A DNA stretch of 10,530 nt from an uncultured Acinetobacter sp. (GTDB lineage: Bacteria; Pseudomonadota; Gammaproteobacteria; Pseudomonadales; Moraxellaceae), in assembly GCA_900766635.1 (NCBI GenBank), contig CAAFWA010000136.1, forward strand, positions 1 to 10,530, given 5' to 3'. A model generated the notes under the pieces. It saw nothing but the letters and a program-made list of their open reading frames with translations. It had not been told where the DNA came from and did no database searches. Shown here piece after piece: positions 1-7,856 of this stretch. A program made the translations under genes and the position numbers. How positions within the stretch are numbered: position 1 is the stretch's first letter; every line of letters starts with the position of its first letter.

Positions 1-1
1 G

Positions 2-364
2 GCAGTTGCCAATGTGCCGCAATTGGCTGAATATAGCAGTATTTTAATCGGGTATACCTTTATTGCTGTGTTGCTCTCAGGGGTAGTCTGTGGTTTAGGG
101 CTACCTGCGGTGATGAACGCCTTTTATTACAATCCACATGAAGAAACCACAGGCTTTAAAGGCTGGTATCAACGTATGTGCCACAAAATGAATCGTAAAG
201 GGTTTCAATATATCGTGGGTGAGGATGCTCAGGGCAATGAAATCATTACGGTTTATCAAGCCGATCAATTGATTGACTTACGCAGTGATGATGGTGTGAC
301 CGCAGTACATAACCCTGAGAAAGTGCAGGAAGTTAAACGTTTAGAGAGTCCTGAAAACTTCTAA
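2..364 (+). CDS. C-terminal part of an unrecognised inner-membrane protein (5' end outside window)
   Basis: The reading frame is open from the left edge, with in-frame codons for Ala-Val-Ala-Asn before an internal GTG at 14, so this is a gene cut by the window and not a 116-residue protein. About 120 residues are visible. A hydrophobic segment (SILIGYTFIAVLLSGVVCGL, continuing to a Pro and Ala-rich stretch) looks like one membrane helix. A soluble tail of roughly 85 residues follows. It is rich in charged and polar residues, has two positively charged clusters after the membrane segment (KGWYQRMCHKMNRK) suggesting a cytoplasmic tail, and has no motif I can name. The stop codon is 45 bases before the next gene's ATG on the same strand, so the two may be co-transcribed. 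I cannot assign a family. Confidence 0.75.
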   Translation, partial: AVANVPQLAEYSSILIGYTFIAVLLSGVVCGLGLPAVMNAFYYNPHEETTGFKGWYQRMCHKMNRKGFQYIVGEDAQGNEIITVYQADQLIDLRSDDGVTAVHNPEKVQEVKRLESPENF

Positions 365-409
365 ATTGTATAAAGCTTTAAACCTAATGACGTTGTGAGG
401 AGAGCATTG

Positions 410-736
410 ATGCAACAAGAACTTGCTATGTTGATTTTGGCAGTCGTGGCACAAATTCCTTACGGACGGGTAGCGAGTTATGGGCAAGTGGCGCGTTTAG
501 CAGGCTTGCCTCAGCATGCACGTTTGGTCGGTCGGGTATTACAACAGCTTGATGCACACAATGAGGTGCCTTGGCACCGTGTGGTGAATGTCAAAGGTGA
601 GATTCGCACTCAGTTTGTGAGAGAGGGCAGAAATCTTCAGCAGCTGTTGTTAGAAGAAGAGGGTGTGAGGGTTGAACGTTATCGGGTGAATATGCGCCAT
701 TTTGCTTGGCAAATTGAGGAACTTAACTCCATGTGA
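410..736 (+). CDS. Alkyltransferase-like protein (Atl / MGMT-fold, non-catalytic)
   Basis: This 108-residue protein has the fold of the DNA-binding C-terminal domain of O6-alkylguanine-DNA alkyltransferases. PYGRVASYGQVARLAG (residues 17-32) is the family helix-turn-helix entry, with Tyr24 at the nucleotide-flipping position. VGRVL (41-45) is the recognition-helix and arginine-finger region. The active-site motif reads PWHRV (54-58), so the methyl-accepting Cys is replaced by Trp. Family knowledge: such Atl proteins (E. coli YbaZ, yeast Atl1) cannot transfer the alkyl group. They bind and flip O6-alkylguanine and pass the lesion to nucleotide excision repair. The ATG at 410 is preferred over the GTG at 395 because AGGAG (398-402) sits 7 bases upstream. 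The length matches the Atl family. The gene is convergent with the stress-protein gene; only 20 bases separate the two stops and no terminator is visible there. Confidence 0.93.
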   Translation: MQQELAMLILAVVAQIPYGRVASYGQVARLAGLPQHARLVGRVLQQLDAHNEVPWHRVVNVKGEIRTQFVREGRNLQQLLLEEEGVRVERYRVNMRHFAWQIEELNSM

Positions 737-756
737 GTAAGCTCCTCAAAATGTAC

Positions 757-1200
757 TTAAGGATGACGTACCACAAGCACAGGAATATTCACTTCAGTGA
801 GGACATTTTGTGCCACACTACCTAAGAATAATTTTTTGATTCCTGTACGACCATGTGAACCAATAATAATCAGGTCAGCATTTAACTCTTCTGCTGCTTT
901 GACAAGCTCACGATGCACCACTTGACCTTCAACTAATTTGGTTTCGACTTCCACACCCAATGCAGCAAATTTTTCTTGAGCTGTATTTAAATCACTTAAA
1001 ATCGCACCACGTGCACGCTCAATCATGTCGTTAGTTTGTGATGCAGAAATATATTCAGCTGCAATATAAGGATCAAGTGCGAGTACTTGCACCACAGTAA
1101 TTTTAGAGTTAAAGGCTTTAGCAAATTCGGCTGCTTTTTCAACCGCAGCCAGTGAAGTTTCTGAACCATCGACTGGGACAAGGATGTGTTGATAAGCCAT
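757..1200 (-). CDS. Universal stress protein, UspA family, ATP-binding type
   Basis: A single-domain Usp of 147 residues, the usual length. The N-terminus ILVPVDGSETS (6-16) contains the first strand and the Asp that contacts adenine. The C-terminal part has G-S-H-G (114-117), nine residues, then G-S (127-128). This is the complete G-2x-G-9x-G-[S/T] ATP-binding signature of the MJ0577-like subgroup, so it is predicted to bind ATP, unlike E. coli UspA itself. Usp proteins are cytoplasmic homodimers linked to survival under starvation or oxidative stress; the exact role here is inferred only at family level. The ATG is supported by AAGGA about 8 bases upstream. The 185-base region upstream is AT-rich with no clear sigma-70 pair. 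No T-tailed terminator follows the stop. Confidence 0.95.
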   Translation of the reverse strand: MAYQHILVPVDGSETSLAAVEKAAEFAKAFNSKITVVQVLALDPYIAAEYISASQTNDMIERARGAILSDLNTAQEKFAALGVEVETKLVEGQVVHRELVKAAEELNADLIIIGSHGRTGIKKLFLGSVAQNVLTEVNIPVLVVRHP

Positions 1201-1385
1201 GTTGTTGTTCCTTATTGTTAGGTTTTAATTTATATTGCCATCTTAACTTAAAAATTTGATGAATAAAACCAAGTAAATTCATCGACATAATTACAAGATT
1301 GGGCTGATCTAACTTAACACATCAGCTTGAAGATACAAGCCTTTTTGCCACTCAATTCAATGATGACGATTGATCTAAATCTTGC

Positions 1386-2018
1386 TTAAGGCTTGGCAAA
1401 ATTTGTTAAATAATTTTCTAATTGGTCAAGATTATCGGTTTGTAAGTATTCACGCATTTTTAAAAATTGCTTTTCATCTAACTCATAGAGTTTAAGCGCA
1501 AGCAGCTTTTGAATATCATCTTCAGTAAAGCGGTATTTAATAATTTGAGCAGGTACGCCACCGACAATTGCATAGGGTGGTACATCTTTGGTCACCACCG
1601 CACCTGTCGCCACAACAGCACCTTCACCTAAGGTCACGCCTTGCATAATCATGGCACGAGAACCAATCCAACAGCCATCACCAATGATGGTATCGCCTGC
1701 GGGTACAAAACTACGAGTATCAAAGGGAAAAGCCGAGATCCAATCGGTACGATGTAATTGATTGCCGCCCATCATAATCACGCATTCGGCACCAAAACAC
1801 ACAAAATTGCCAATATAGAGCTGATCAATTGGCTTATCAGGAGTTGAGGGTTTATCATGCAAATAACGCACAACACAGCGTTCAAAGCCCTGATCCCAAT
1901 AGGCTGAGTAATAACTATAATTGCCTTTAATATGAATATTGGGGTTTTTGACAGTTTTAGAAATAAACTCAAACTCACACCAATGTTTTACAGGCGAATG
2001 CAGTACAGGCTCAGACAT
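1386..2018 (-). CDS. CatB-type xenobiotic O-acetyltransferase (hexapeptide-repeat XAT family)
   Basis: This 210-residue left-handed beta-helix acetyltransferase resembles CatB chloramphenicol and Vat streptogramin acetyltransferases. It contains [22 protein letters not shown] (69-90). The His (89) in the GNQxHR motif corresponds to the catalytic His of CatB, and DWISAFPFD follows as in the family. The hexapeptide coil runs over residues ~110-150 ([29 protein letters not shown]), followed by the C-terminal signature [16 protein letters not shown]. Members acetylate small hydroxyl-bearing molecules using acetyl-CoA and form trimers. The native substrate cannot be read from sequence, and chloramphenicol resistance should not be assumed. 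The ATG at 2018 is chosen; an in-frame TTG two codons upstream is possible, and neither has a good Shine-Dalgarno. It is divergent from the PaiB-like gene and shares its promoter region. Confidence 0.9.
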   Translation of the reverse strand: MSEPVLHSPVKHWCEFEFISKTVKNPNIHIKGNYSYYSAYWDQGFERCVVRYLHDKPSTPDKPIDQLYIGNFVCFGAECVIMMGGNQLHRTDWISAFPFDTRSFVPAGDTIIGDGCWIGSRAMIMQGVTLGEGAVVATGAVVTKDVPPYAIVGGVPAQIIKYRFTEDDIQKLLALKLYELDEKQFLKMREYLQTDNLDQLENYLTNFAKP

Positions 2019-2046
2019 AGACAATCAAAACAAAGAACAAAGGCCA

Positions 2047-2052
2047 ATTATA
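2047..2052 (-). promoter_or_regulatory. -10 box of the acetyltransferase gene promoter
   Basis: On the minus strand this reads a perfect TATAAT, which would start transcription near 2040 and give a leader of about 20 bases before the ATG at 2018. No good -35 is found at 16-18 bases. That suggests a weak or activated promoter, or that the adjacent palindrome supplies the contact. Confidence 0.5.
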
Positions 2053-2072
2053 ACGGAAAACCTTTGGGGTAT

Positions 2073-2082
2073 TTTGCGCAAA
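2073..2082. promoter_or_regulatory. Palindromic operator candidate TTTGCGCAAA between divergent promoters
   Basis: This is a perfect 10-base palindrome. Exactly 20 bases separate it from the TATAAT on the left (minus strand) and 20 bases from the TATAAT on the right (plus strand), so it would be centred near -37 for both promoters. Its position over the -35 region of both genes is typical of a dimeric regulator acting on a divergent pair. The binding protein is unknown; the PaiB-like neighbour is an obvious but unproven candidate. Confidence 0.4.
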
Positions 2083-2102
2083 TCTATTTTATCGTAAAGC
2101 AG

Positions 2103-2108
2103 TATAAT
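2103..2108 (+). promoter_or_regulatory. -10 box of the PaiB-like gene promoter
   Basis: A perfect TATAAT, predicting a start near 2115 and a leader of about 35 bases before the ATG at 2150. The 17-base-spaced -35 position reads AAATCT, which is poor, so this promoter is probably weak alone or regulated. Confidence 0.5.
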
Positions 2109-2149
2109 AGTTGAGTAGTATAACAACGATTTAAAGTTTAGGATGCACC

Positions 2150-2782
2150 ATGCCAAGCCCTTTAGAATTTCAAGAAACAAGAACAACACAGATTCAACAG
2201 TTGATTAAAGAGCATCCTTTAGCTTGTATTGTGGGACACACCCAAAAAGGGCTGATAGCCACCCATATTCCATTATTGCAAAAAGATGAAAATACCTTGC
2301 TTGGACATATGGCCGTTAATAACGATATCTATTTATATGCCGAAGATGGGCAAGAAGTAATGGTGATTGTCCAAGGTGTTGAGGGTTATATTTCTGCCAA
2401 TGATTATCCAAGTAAAGCCTTAGATCATCGCAAAGTGCCAACGTGGAATTATCAAGTGATGTACATACATGGCACAATTAAGTTTTTAAACGAGCAAAAA
2501 GTAAAGTTGGCTGCTTTAGGAAAACTGACCCAACAGCAAGAACAAAAGACCAATGGGGAGGCAGCTTGGCGCATGGCCGATGCACCACGTGATTATATAC
2601 TCGGTTTATTGGATGATTTGGTGGTCTGTGAAATTCACATTCAGAACATCGAGATGATTTCTAAACTCAGTCAAGATAAATCAGCCCATGATCAAGCAGG
2701 GGTAATTCAAGCTCTAACCCAACGTGGCAACACTCAATTGGCACAGACCATGCAAGCGGCCAATAAAAAACCCCTCAAATGA
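2150..2782 (+). CDS. PaiB-type FMN-binding (split-barrel) protein, putative negative regulator
   Basis: 210 residues, the usual PaiB length. Family marks include ATHIPLL (37-43), GHMAVNN (52-58), the strongly conserved KVPTWNYQVMYIHG (95-108), and the C-terminal SKLSQDK...AGVIQAL block (171-189). The family has a flavin-reductase-like split barrel that forms dimers and binds FMN. B. subtilis PaiB was described as a transcriptional repressor of sporulation and protease genes. No classical DNA-binding domain is visible here, so a regulatory role is by homology only. TTTAGGA about 6 bases before the ATG supports this start. It is divergent from a CatB-type acetyltransferase; in B. subtilis paiB is paired with an acetyltransferase gene, paiA, of a different (GNAT) family. 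Its last codons (Lys-Lys-Pro-Leu-Lys-stop) double as the greA terminator on the other strand. Confidence 0.9.
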   Translation: MPSPLEFQETRTTQIQQLIKEHPLACIVGHTQKGLIATHIPLLQKDENTLLGHMAVNNDIYLYAEDGQEVMVIVQGVEGYISANDYPSKALDHRKVPTWNYQVMYIHGTIKFLNEQKVKLAALGKLTQQQEQKTNGEAAWRMADAPRDYILGLLDDLVVCEIHIQNIEMISKLSQDKSAHDQAGVIQALTQRGNTQLAQTMQAANKKPLK

Positions 2783-2787
2783 GGGGT
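2764..2787 (-). terminator. Rho-independent terminator of greA (carAB-greA unit)
   Basis: Minus-strand hairpin of seven pairs, ACCCCTC / GAGGGGT arms (2770-2776 and 2781-2787) with a four-base loop (2777-2780), followed on the minus strand by TTTTTT (2769-2764). It begins about 20 bases after the greA stop. It overlaps the final codons and stop codon of the convergent PaiB-like gene. In the plus direction no T-run follows, so it serves greA only. Confidence 0.9.
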
Positions 2788-2807
2788 AACACGGCAAATT
2801 TTGAAAC

Positions 2808-3284
2808 TTAGAGGTATTCAACGCTCACAATTTCATATTCTACTTCGCCTTGTGGTGTCGCAATTTTTACTTCGTCACCTTCATTTTTGCCCAATAAACC
2901 ACGAGCAATTGGTGAGTTTACAGAAATTTTGTTGATCTTAAAGTCTGCTTCGTCATCACCTACAATTTTGTAGGTTTTACGTTCTTCAGTGTCTAAGTTT
3001 TCAATTGTGACGGTCACACCAAACACCACACGTCCGTTTTGCTCAAGCTCTTTCACATCAATGACTTGGCAAGCCCCAAGTTTACCTTCGATGTCTTGAA
3101 TACGACCTTCGCAGAAACCTTGTTGTTCACGCGCTGCATGATACTCGGCATTTTCTTTTAAGTCGCCGTGTTCACGTGCTTCGGCAATCGCTGCGATGAT
3201 ACGTGGACGGTCAACTGTTTTAAGTTGATGTAATTCTTTCTCTAAGGCAACTTTGCCTTCGGGAGTCATAGGATAACGTTGCAT
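2808..3284 (-). CDS. greA: Transcription elongation factor GreA
   Basis: 158 residues from the ATG at 3284, exactly the E. coli GreA length. GreA enters the RNA polymerase secondary channel and stimulates cleavage of backtracked RNA. The N-terminal coiled coil (about residues 8-75) carries the highly conserved tip region [20 protein letters not shown], with Asp41 and Glu44 as the acidic tip residues that help hold the catalytic magnesium. The C-terminal FKBP-like globular domain holds the VGDDEADF and [11 protein letters not shown] blocks. A TTG lies four codons upstream, but the family N-terminus (M-Q-x-x-P-M-T) and GAGGG five bases before the ATG fix the start. It is third in order after carA and carB, as in the Pseudomonas aeruginosa carA-orf-carB-greA operon, but a strong terminator precedes it here. 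Confidence 0.98.
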   Translation of the reverse strand: MQRYPMTPEGKVALEKELHQLKTVDRPRIIAAIAEAREHGDLKENAEYHAAREQQGFCEGRIQDIEGKLGACQVIDVKELEQNGRVVFGVTVTIENLDTEERKTYKIVGDDEADFKINKISVNSPIARGLLGKNEGDEVKIATPQGEVEYEIVSVEYL

Positions 3285-3304
3285 GTTGTCCCTCAAAAGT
3301 GAAA

Positions 3305-3333
3305 TCTATAAATGAAAAAAAGCCCGCCACCAA
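3305..3333 (-). promoter_or_regulatory. Possible greA promoter overlapping the carB terminator
   Basis: On the minus strand, TTGGTG (3333-3328, three of six matches) and TATAGA (3310-3305, four of six) are exactly 17 bases apart. The -35 falls in the terminator hairpin and the spacer contains its T-run. Predicted initiation is only about 15-20 bases before the greA ATG, just upstream of its Shine-Dalgarno. The match is weak, and a greA promoter inside the end of carB is equally possible. Confidence 0.25.
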
Positions 3334-3345
3334 GAAGGTGGCGGG
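3315..3345 (-). terminator. Rho-independent terminator after carB, upstream of greA
   Basis: Perfect nine-pair GC-rich stem on the minus strand (arms 3337-3345 and 3323-3331, CCCGCCACC / GGTGGCGGG, five-base loop), followed one base later by seven T (3321-3315). It starts 16 bases after the carB stop and ends about 30 bases before the greA ATG. It should limit carAB transcripts from running into greA. Partial read-through or a separate greA promoter is therefore needed. Confidence 0.93.
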
Positions 3346-3361
3346 ACTTCCTGGAAGCGAA

Positions 3362-6300
3362 TTAACCTTGAGTTAAGTCTTGTAGACGATAAACGTCCAT
3401 CGGTAATTTAATCGCTAAAGCTTGGCATACTGCATCCGCGCCGTTTAAGGTTGTGGTGTAATATACTTTGCCTTGAAGTGCAGAACGGCGGATTGAGAAT
3501 GAATCCTCTTGTGCCTTCTTACCTTCAGTGGTGTTGATAATGAGCTGAACGTCGCCATTTTTCAAGCGATCAACAATATTTGGACGACCTTCGGTCACTT
3601 TGTTGACACGTTCACATGCAATACCTGCTTCATTGATCACGTCATAAGTACCGCCTGTTGCCAATACTTTAAAGCCAAGATCAGTCAGCTGTTTTGCAAT
3701 ACCTGCTGCACGTGGCTTATCAGAGTCACGAACAGAGATAAAGGCATGTTTCACTTCACCTTCAGTTGGAAGACCTGGTAAACGTTCGTTGGCACCAAGT
3801 ACGGCTTTATAGAACGCTTCACCAAATGTTTTACCAACGCCCATCACTTCGCCTGTAGACTTCATTTCAGGGCCAAGGATTGGGTCAACACCAGGGAACT
3901 TGTTGAATGGGAACACTGCTTCTTTCACAGAGAAGTGCTCAGGAATAATCTCTGAAGTGAAACCTTGTGACTCAAGAGATTGACCTGCCATACAACGCGC
4001 AGCCACTTTCGCTAAAGATTCACCGATACACTTAGATACGAACGGCACTGTACGAGATGCACGTGGGTTCACTTCTAAAATGTAAACATCGTTGCCTTTT
4101 ACAGCAAACTGTACGTTCATCAAACCAACAACGCCAAGCTCTTTAGCCATTGCAACAGTTTGACGGCGCATTTCGTCTTGAATCTCTTTAGATAAAGAGT
4201 AAGGCGGAATCGAACATGCTGAGTCACCTGAGTGAATACCTGCTTGTTCAATGTGCTGCATGATACCGCCAATCACCACATCTTTACCGTCAGATACGCA
4301 GTCTACGTCAACTTCAATCGCATCATCTAAGAAGTGGTCAAGAAGAACAGGCGCTTCATTTGATGCTTGAACCGCATCACGTAAGTAGCGTTTTAATTCT
4401 TCATCGTTGTATACGATTTCCATCGCACGACCACCAAGTACGTATGATGGACGTACAACAAGTGGGTAACCAACTTTAGATGCTTCCGCCATACCCTCTT
4501 CAGCAGATTTTACAATGCTGTTGTTTGGTTGACGAAGTTGTAAACGTTGAATCATTTGTTGGAAACGTTCACGGTCTTCTGCACGGTCAATCGCATCAGG
4601 TGATGTACCGATAATTGGAGCACCGGCTTCTTCTAAAGCACGCGCCAATTTAAGCGGAGTTTGACCACCGTACTGTACGATAATGCCTTTAGGCTTCTCG
4701 ATACGTACAATTTCAAGTACATCTTCTAAAGTAATTGGCTCGAAGTACAAACGATCAGACGTGTCGTAATCGGTTGAAACTGTTTCAGGGTTACAGTTGA
4801 CCATAATGGTTTCGTAACCGTCTTCACGCATGGCAAGCGCTGCGTGTACACAGCAGTAATCGAATTCGATACCTTGACCAATACGGTTAGGACCGCCACC
4901 GATCACCATGATCTTGTCGCGTGTTGATGGATTGGCTTCACACTCTTCATCGTAGGTTGAGTACATGTATGCTGTGTCAGATTCAAACTCAGCAGCACAT
5001 GTATCTACACGTTTGTAAACTGGCATGACGCCTAAGTTCCAACGGTGTTTACGGAATTGCTTTTGTGAAATACCCATTAAGGTTGCAATACGAAGATCTG
5101 ATAAACCTTTACGTTTAAATGCACGGATGTTGTCGGCATTTAAGTCACCAAAACCTAAAGTTTTGATTTGGTTTTCAGTTTTAATGATGTCTTCGATTTG
5201 AACCAAGAACCAACGGTCAATATTGGTTGCAGCAAACACTTCTTCTAAGGTGAAACCGTGACGGAACGCATCGCCCACGTACCAAATACGCTCAGGACCT
5301 GGCACTTTAAGTTCTTGTAAGATTTTCTCTTTAGCACCCGGTGTACCCACTTCGATTTTTTCATCAAAGCCAGATGCACCCACTTCAAGACCACGAAGCG
5401 CTTTTTGCATAGACTCTTGGAAGTTACGACCAATTGCCATCACTTCACCCACAGATTTCATCTGTGTGGTTAAAGTTGCATCTGCTTGTGGGAATTTCTC
5501 GAAGTTAAAACGAGGAATTTTCGTTACAACGTAGTCAATTGCAGGTTCGAAAGATGCAGGGGTTGTACCGCCCGTGATGTCGTTTTTCAACTCATCAAGG
5601 GTGTAACCTACAGCTAATTTTGCTGCGATTTTCGCAATTGGGAAACCAGTTGCTTTAGACGCAAGGGCAGAAGAGCGAGATACACGCGGGTTCATCTCGA
5701 TGACAACCATACGGCCAGTTTTTGGACAAATACCAAACTGAACGTTAGAACCACCAGTTTCTACACCAATTTCACGAAGTACAGCTAAAGATGCGTTACG
5801 AAGTAACTGGAATTCTTTATCTGTCAATGTTTGCGCAGGCGCAACTGTGATTGAGTCACCTGTGTGCACGCCCATTGGATCAAAGTTTTCAATGGTACAT
5901 ACAATGATACAGTTGTCGTTTTTGTCACGAACAACTTCCATTTCGTACTCTTTCCAACCAATTAAAGATTCATCAATCAATAATTGTTTGGTTGGAGAAA
6001 GATCGAAACCGCGTTCACAGATTTCAATGAATTCTTCTTTGTTGTAGGCAATACCACCGCCTGAACCACCCATCGTGAATGATGGACGGATAATGACAGG
6101 GAAGCCAAAGCGTGCTTGAATTTCTAAAGCTTCTTCCATTGACTCAGCAATATCGGCTTTTGGACATTCAAGACCAATCTTACGCATTGCTTCGTCAAAA
6201 AGTTTACGGTCTTCAGCTTTTTCGATCGCTTCTTTGGTCGCACCGATCAATTCAACATTGTATTTTTCTAAAATGCCGTGCTCATCAAGCGCAAGGGCAC

Positions 6301-6592
6301 AGTTCAATGCTGTTTGACCACCCATCGTTGGAAGAACTGCATCTGGGCGTTCTTTTTCGATGATCGCTGCAACAGTTTGCCATGTAATCGGTTCGATATA
6401 CGTTGCATCTGCCATTGCAGGGTCAGTCATAATGGTCGCTGGGTTAGAGTTAACCAAAATAACACGGTAGCCTTCTTCACGAAGCGCTTTACACGCTTGC
6501 GCGCCTGAATAGTCAAACTCACACGCCTGACCAATCACAATTGGACCCGCACCTAGAATTAAGATGCTTTTAATGTCTGTACGTTTAGCCAT
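3362..6592 (-). CDS. carB: Carbamoyl-phosphate synthase large subunit
   Basis: 1076 residues (E. coli 1073). It uses ammonia tunnelled from CarA plus bicarbonate and two ATP to make carbamoyl phosphate for arginine and pyrimidines. The two homologous halves are complete. The first synthetase half starts with [22 protein letters not shown] and has an ATP-grasp with FTMGGSGGG (about 172-180). An oligomerisation region runs from ~400 to 555. The second half starts with [20 protein letters not shown] and has [13 protein letters not shown] and the [23 protein letters not shown] block. The C-terminal MGS-like allosteric domain (from ~947) keeps Lys959, Thr979, Thr982, Lys998, Asn1020 and Thr1022. 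These align with the E. coli nucleotide-effector residues at a constant offset of five, so UMP/IMP control is probably retained. The E. coli His975 position is Gly. AAGGAAG precedes the ATG. It starts 13 bases after the carA stop with no intervening ORF. Confidence 0.99.
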   Translation of the reverse strand: MAKRTDIKSILILGAGPIVIGQACEFDYSGAQACKALREEGYRVILVNSNPATIMTDPAMADATYIEPITWQTVAAIIEKERPDAVLPTMGGQTALNCALALDEHGILEKYNVELIGATKEAIEKAEDRKLFDEAMRKIGLECPKADIAESMEEALEIQARFGFPVIIRPSFTMGGSGGGIAYNKEEFIEICERGFDLSPTKQLLIDESLIGWKEYEMEVVRDKNDNCIIVCTIENFDPMGVHTGDSITVAPAQTLTDKEFQLLRNASLAVLREIGVETGGSNVQFGICPKTGRMVVIEMNPRVSRSSALASKATGFPIAKIAAKLAVGYTLDELKNDITGGTTPASFEPAIDYVVTKIPRFNFEKFPQADATLTTQMKSVGEVMAIGRNFQESMQKALRGLEVGASGFDEKIEVGTPGAKEKILQELKVPGPERIWYVGDAFRHGFTLEEVFAATNIDRWFLVQIEDIIKTENQIKTLGFGDLNADNIRAFKRKGLSDLRIATLMGISQKQFRKHRWNLGVMPVYKRVDTCAAEFESDTAYMYSTYDEECEANPSTRDKIMVIGGGPNRIGQGIEFDYCCVHAALAMREDGYETIMVNCNPETVSTDYDTSDRLYFEPITLEDVLEIVRIEKPKGIIVQYGGQTPLKLARALEEAGAPIIGTSPDAIDRAEDRERFQQMIQRLQLRQPNNSIVKSAEEGMAEASKVGYPLVVRPSYVLGGRAMEIVYNDEELKRYLRDAVQASNEAPVLLDHFLDDAIEVDVDCVSDGKDVVIGGIMQHIEQAGIHSGDSACSIPPYSLSKEIQDEMRRQTVAMAKELGVVGLMNVQFAVKGNDVYILEVNPRASRTVPFVSKCIGESLAKVAARCMAGQSLESQGFTSEIIPEHFSVKEAVFPFNKFPGVDPILGPEMKSTGEVMGVGKTFGEAFYKAVLGANERLPGLPTEGEVKHAFISVRDSDKPRAAGIAKQLTDLGFKVLATGGTYDVINEAGIACERVNKVTEGRPNIVDRLKNGDVQLIINTTEGKKAQEDSFSIRRSALQGKVYYTTTLNGADAVCQALAIKLPMDVYRLQDLTQG

Positions 6593-6605
6593 GATGCTTC
6601 CTTAA

Positions 6606-7748
6606 TTACTTCTTAGATGCTTCGATAAGCTCGATGAAATGATCGAACAATGGTGCGCAGTCATGAGGACCCGGGCTTGCTTCTGGGTGACCTTGGAAAC
6701 TAAACGCAGGCTTGTCGGTACGATGAATCCCTTGTAGGGTTTGGTCGAACAATGACTTGTGCGTTGCTTTAAGGTTAGCAGGAAGCGTTTCAGCATCCAC
6801 TGCGAAGCCGTGGTTTTGAGAAGTAATCATCACTGTACCATCTTCGATGTTTTGTACAGGATGGTTCGCACCGTGGTGACCGTGAGGCATTTTTACAGTC
6901 TTCGCGCCACTTGCAAGTGCAAGAATTTGGTGACCCAAGCAAATACCAAATACAGGAATATTGCGAGCATCTTCTACAATTGTTTTTACAGCTTCAATCG
7001 CATAATCACATGCAGCAGGATCGCCAGGACCGTTTGATAAGAACACGCCATCTGGATTTAATGCAAGTACATCAGCCGCAGGAGTTTGTGCAGGTACAAC
7101 GGTTAATTTACAGCCGCGGTCTGCAAGCATACGTAAGATGTTGGTTTTGACACCGTAATCGTATGCAACAACATGGAATTTAAGTTCAGGTTGAGAAAAA
7201 CCTTTGCCAAGTGCCCAAGAACCCTCGGTCCATTCAAAACCTTCAGGATCACAGCATTCTTTTGCAAGATCTAAACCGTTTAAGCCACCAAATGCGCGTG
7301 CTTTTGCTAATGCTTCTTCTTCTGTAACATTTTCACCGGCTAAAATACAGCCGTTTTGTGCGCCTTTGTCACGTAAAATACGTGTTAAGCGGCGAGTGTC
7401 GATATCGGCAATCGCAACCACATTGTGTGCTTTTAAGTAATCACCAAGTGATTGTTCGGCACGGAAGTTGCTGTGTAATAAAGGAAGGTCACGGATAATT
7501 AAACCGTTAGCCCATACTTTGTGAATACGACCCGACTCAGCGTCTTCTTCGTTACAACCTGTATTACCAATATGTGGGTAAGTTAAAGTCACAAGTTGTT
7601 GTGCATAACTTGGGTCAGTCAAAATTTCTTGATAGCCAGTCATGGCAGTATTGAAAACGACTTCACCAGTCGTACTACCCGATGCACCGATTGACGTTCC
7701 TTTAAAGATCGTACCGTCGGCAAGGGCTAAAATGGCGGGAGTGCTCAA
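6606..7748 (-). CDS. carA: Carbamoyl-phosphate synthase small subunit (glutaminase), TTG start
   Basis: 380 residues (E. coli 382). This subunit hydrolyses glutamine and feeds ammonia to CarB. The CarA-specific N-terminal domain covers residues ~1-150 ([43 protein letters not shown]). The class I glutamine amidotransferase domain covers ~190-375, with nucleophile Cys270 in FGICLGHQ and His354/Glu356 in [11 protein letters not shown], matching E. coli Cys269, His353 and Glu355. LSNGPGDP and SQNHGFAVD are also present. The start is TTG: no in-frame ATG lies near the family N-terminus, and AGGAG sits 7 bases upstream of the TTG. E. coli carA also uses TTG. It is the first gene of the carA-carB unit, with a promoter at 7857-7885 and a terminator-like leader hairpin before it. 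Confidence 0.98.
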   Translation of the reverse strand: MSTPAILALADGTIFKGTSIGASGSTTGEVVFNTAMTGYQEILTDPSYAQQLVTLTYPHIGNTGCNEEDAESGRIHKVWANGLIIRDLPLLHSNFRAEQSLGDYLKAHNVVAIADIDTRRLTRILRDKGAQNGCILAGENVTEEEALAKARAFGGLNGLDLAKECCDPEGFEWTEGSWALGKGFSQPELKFHVVAYDYGVKTNILRMLADRGCKLTVVPAQTPAADVLALNPDGVFLSNGPGDPAACDYAIEAVKTIVEDARNIPVFGICLGHQILALASGAKTVKMPHGHHGANHPVQNIEDGTVMITSQNHGFAVDAETLPANLKATHKSLFDQTLQGIHRTDKPAFSFQGHPEASPGPHDCAPLFDHFIELIEASKK

Positions 7749-7774
7749 ACCAAAGCTCCTGAAATTTAGGCTGT

Positions 7775-7842
7775 AAAAAAGCGAGTAGACGAAAAAAAAG
7801 GAAGGTTATTTTTTAAACCTACCCTCCCTTGTCTGCTCGCTT
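7775..7842 (-). promoter_or_regulatory. carA leader hairpin ending in T6: attenuator candidate
   Basis: On the minus strand, AAGCGAGCAGAC (7842-7831) pairs with GTCTACTCGCTT (7790-7779): twelve positions with a single C-A mismatch, running straight into TTTTTT (7780-7775). Inside, AAGGGAGGGTAGGTT (7830-7816) pairs imperfectly with AACCTTCCTTTTTTTT (7807-7792) around an eight-base loop (7815-7808). The whole 64-base structure is thus one long stem-loop with an intrinsic-terminator tail. It lies between the predicted start site (~7851) and the carA TTG. No ATG- or GTG-started leader peptide fits. Attenuation is inferred; what would control it is not visible. Confidence 0.7.
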
Positions 7843-7856
7843 GAACTTAACACGGC

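Noticed and set aside
722..739. CTTAACTC / GAGTAAG imperfect hairpin at the Atl gene stop
   Set aside because: It has a bulged base and no T-run on either strand, so it is not a credible terminator.
1325..1346. GCTTG / CAAGC hairpin followed by CTTTTT, rightward, between the stress-protein and acetyltransferase genes
   Set aside because: Only five pairs, and no rightward gene ends here; both neighbours run leftward. Probably chance in AT-rich DNA.
6759..7150. Open reading frames on the plus strand inside carA (and similar ones inside carB and rlmE)
   Set aside because: They lie antisense to well-conserved enzymes, have no ribosome sites or recognisable products, and are codon-usage shadows.
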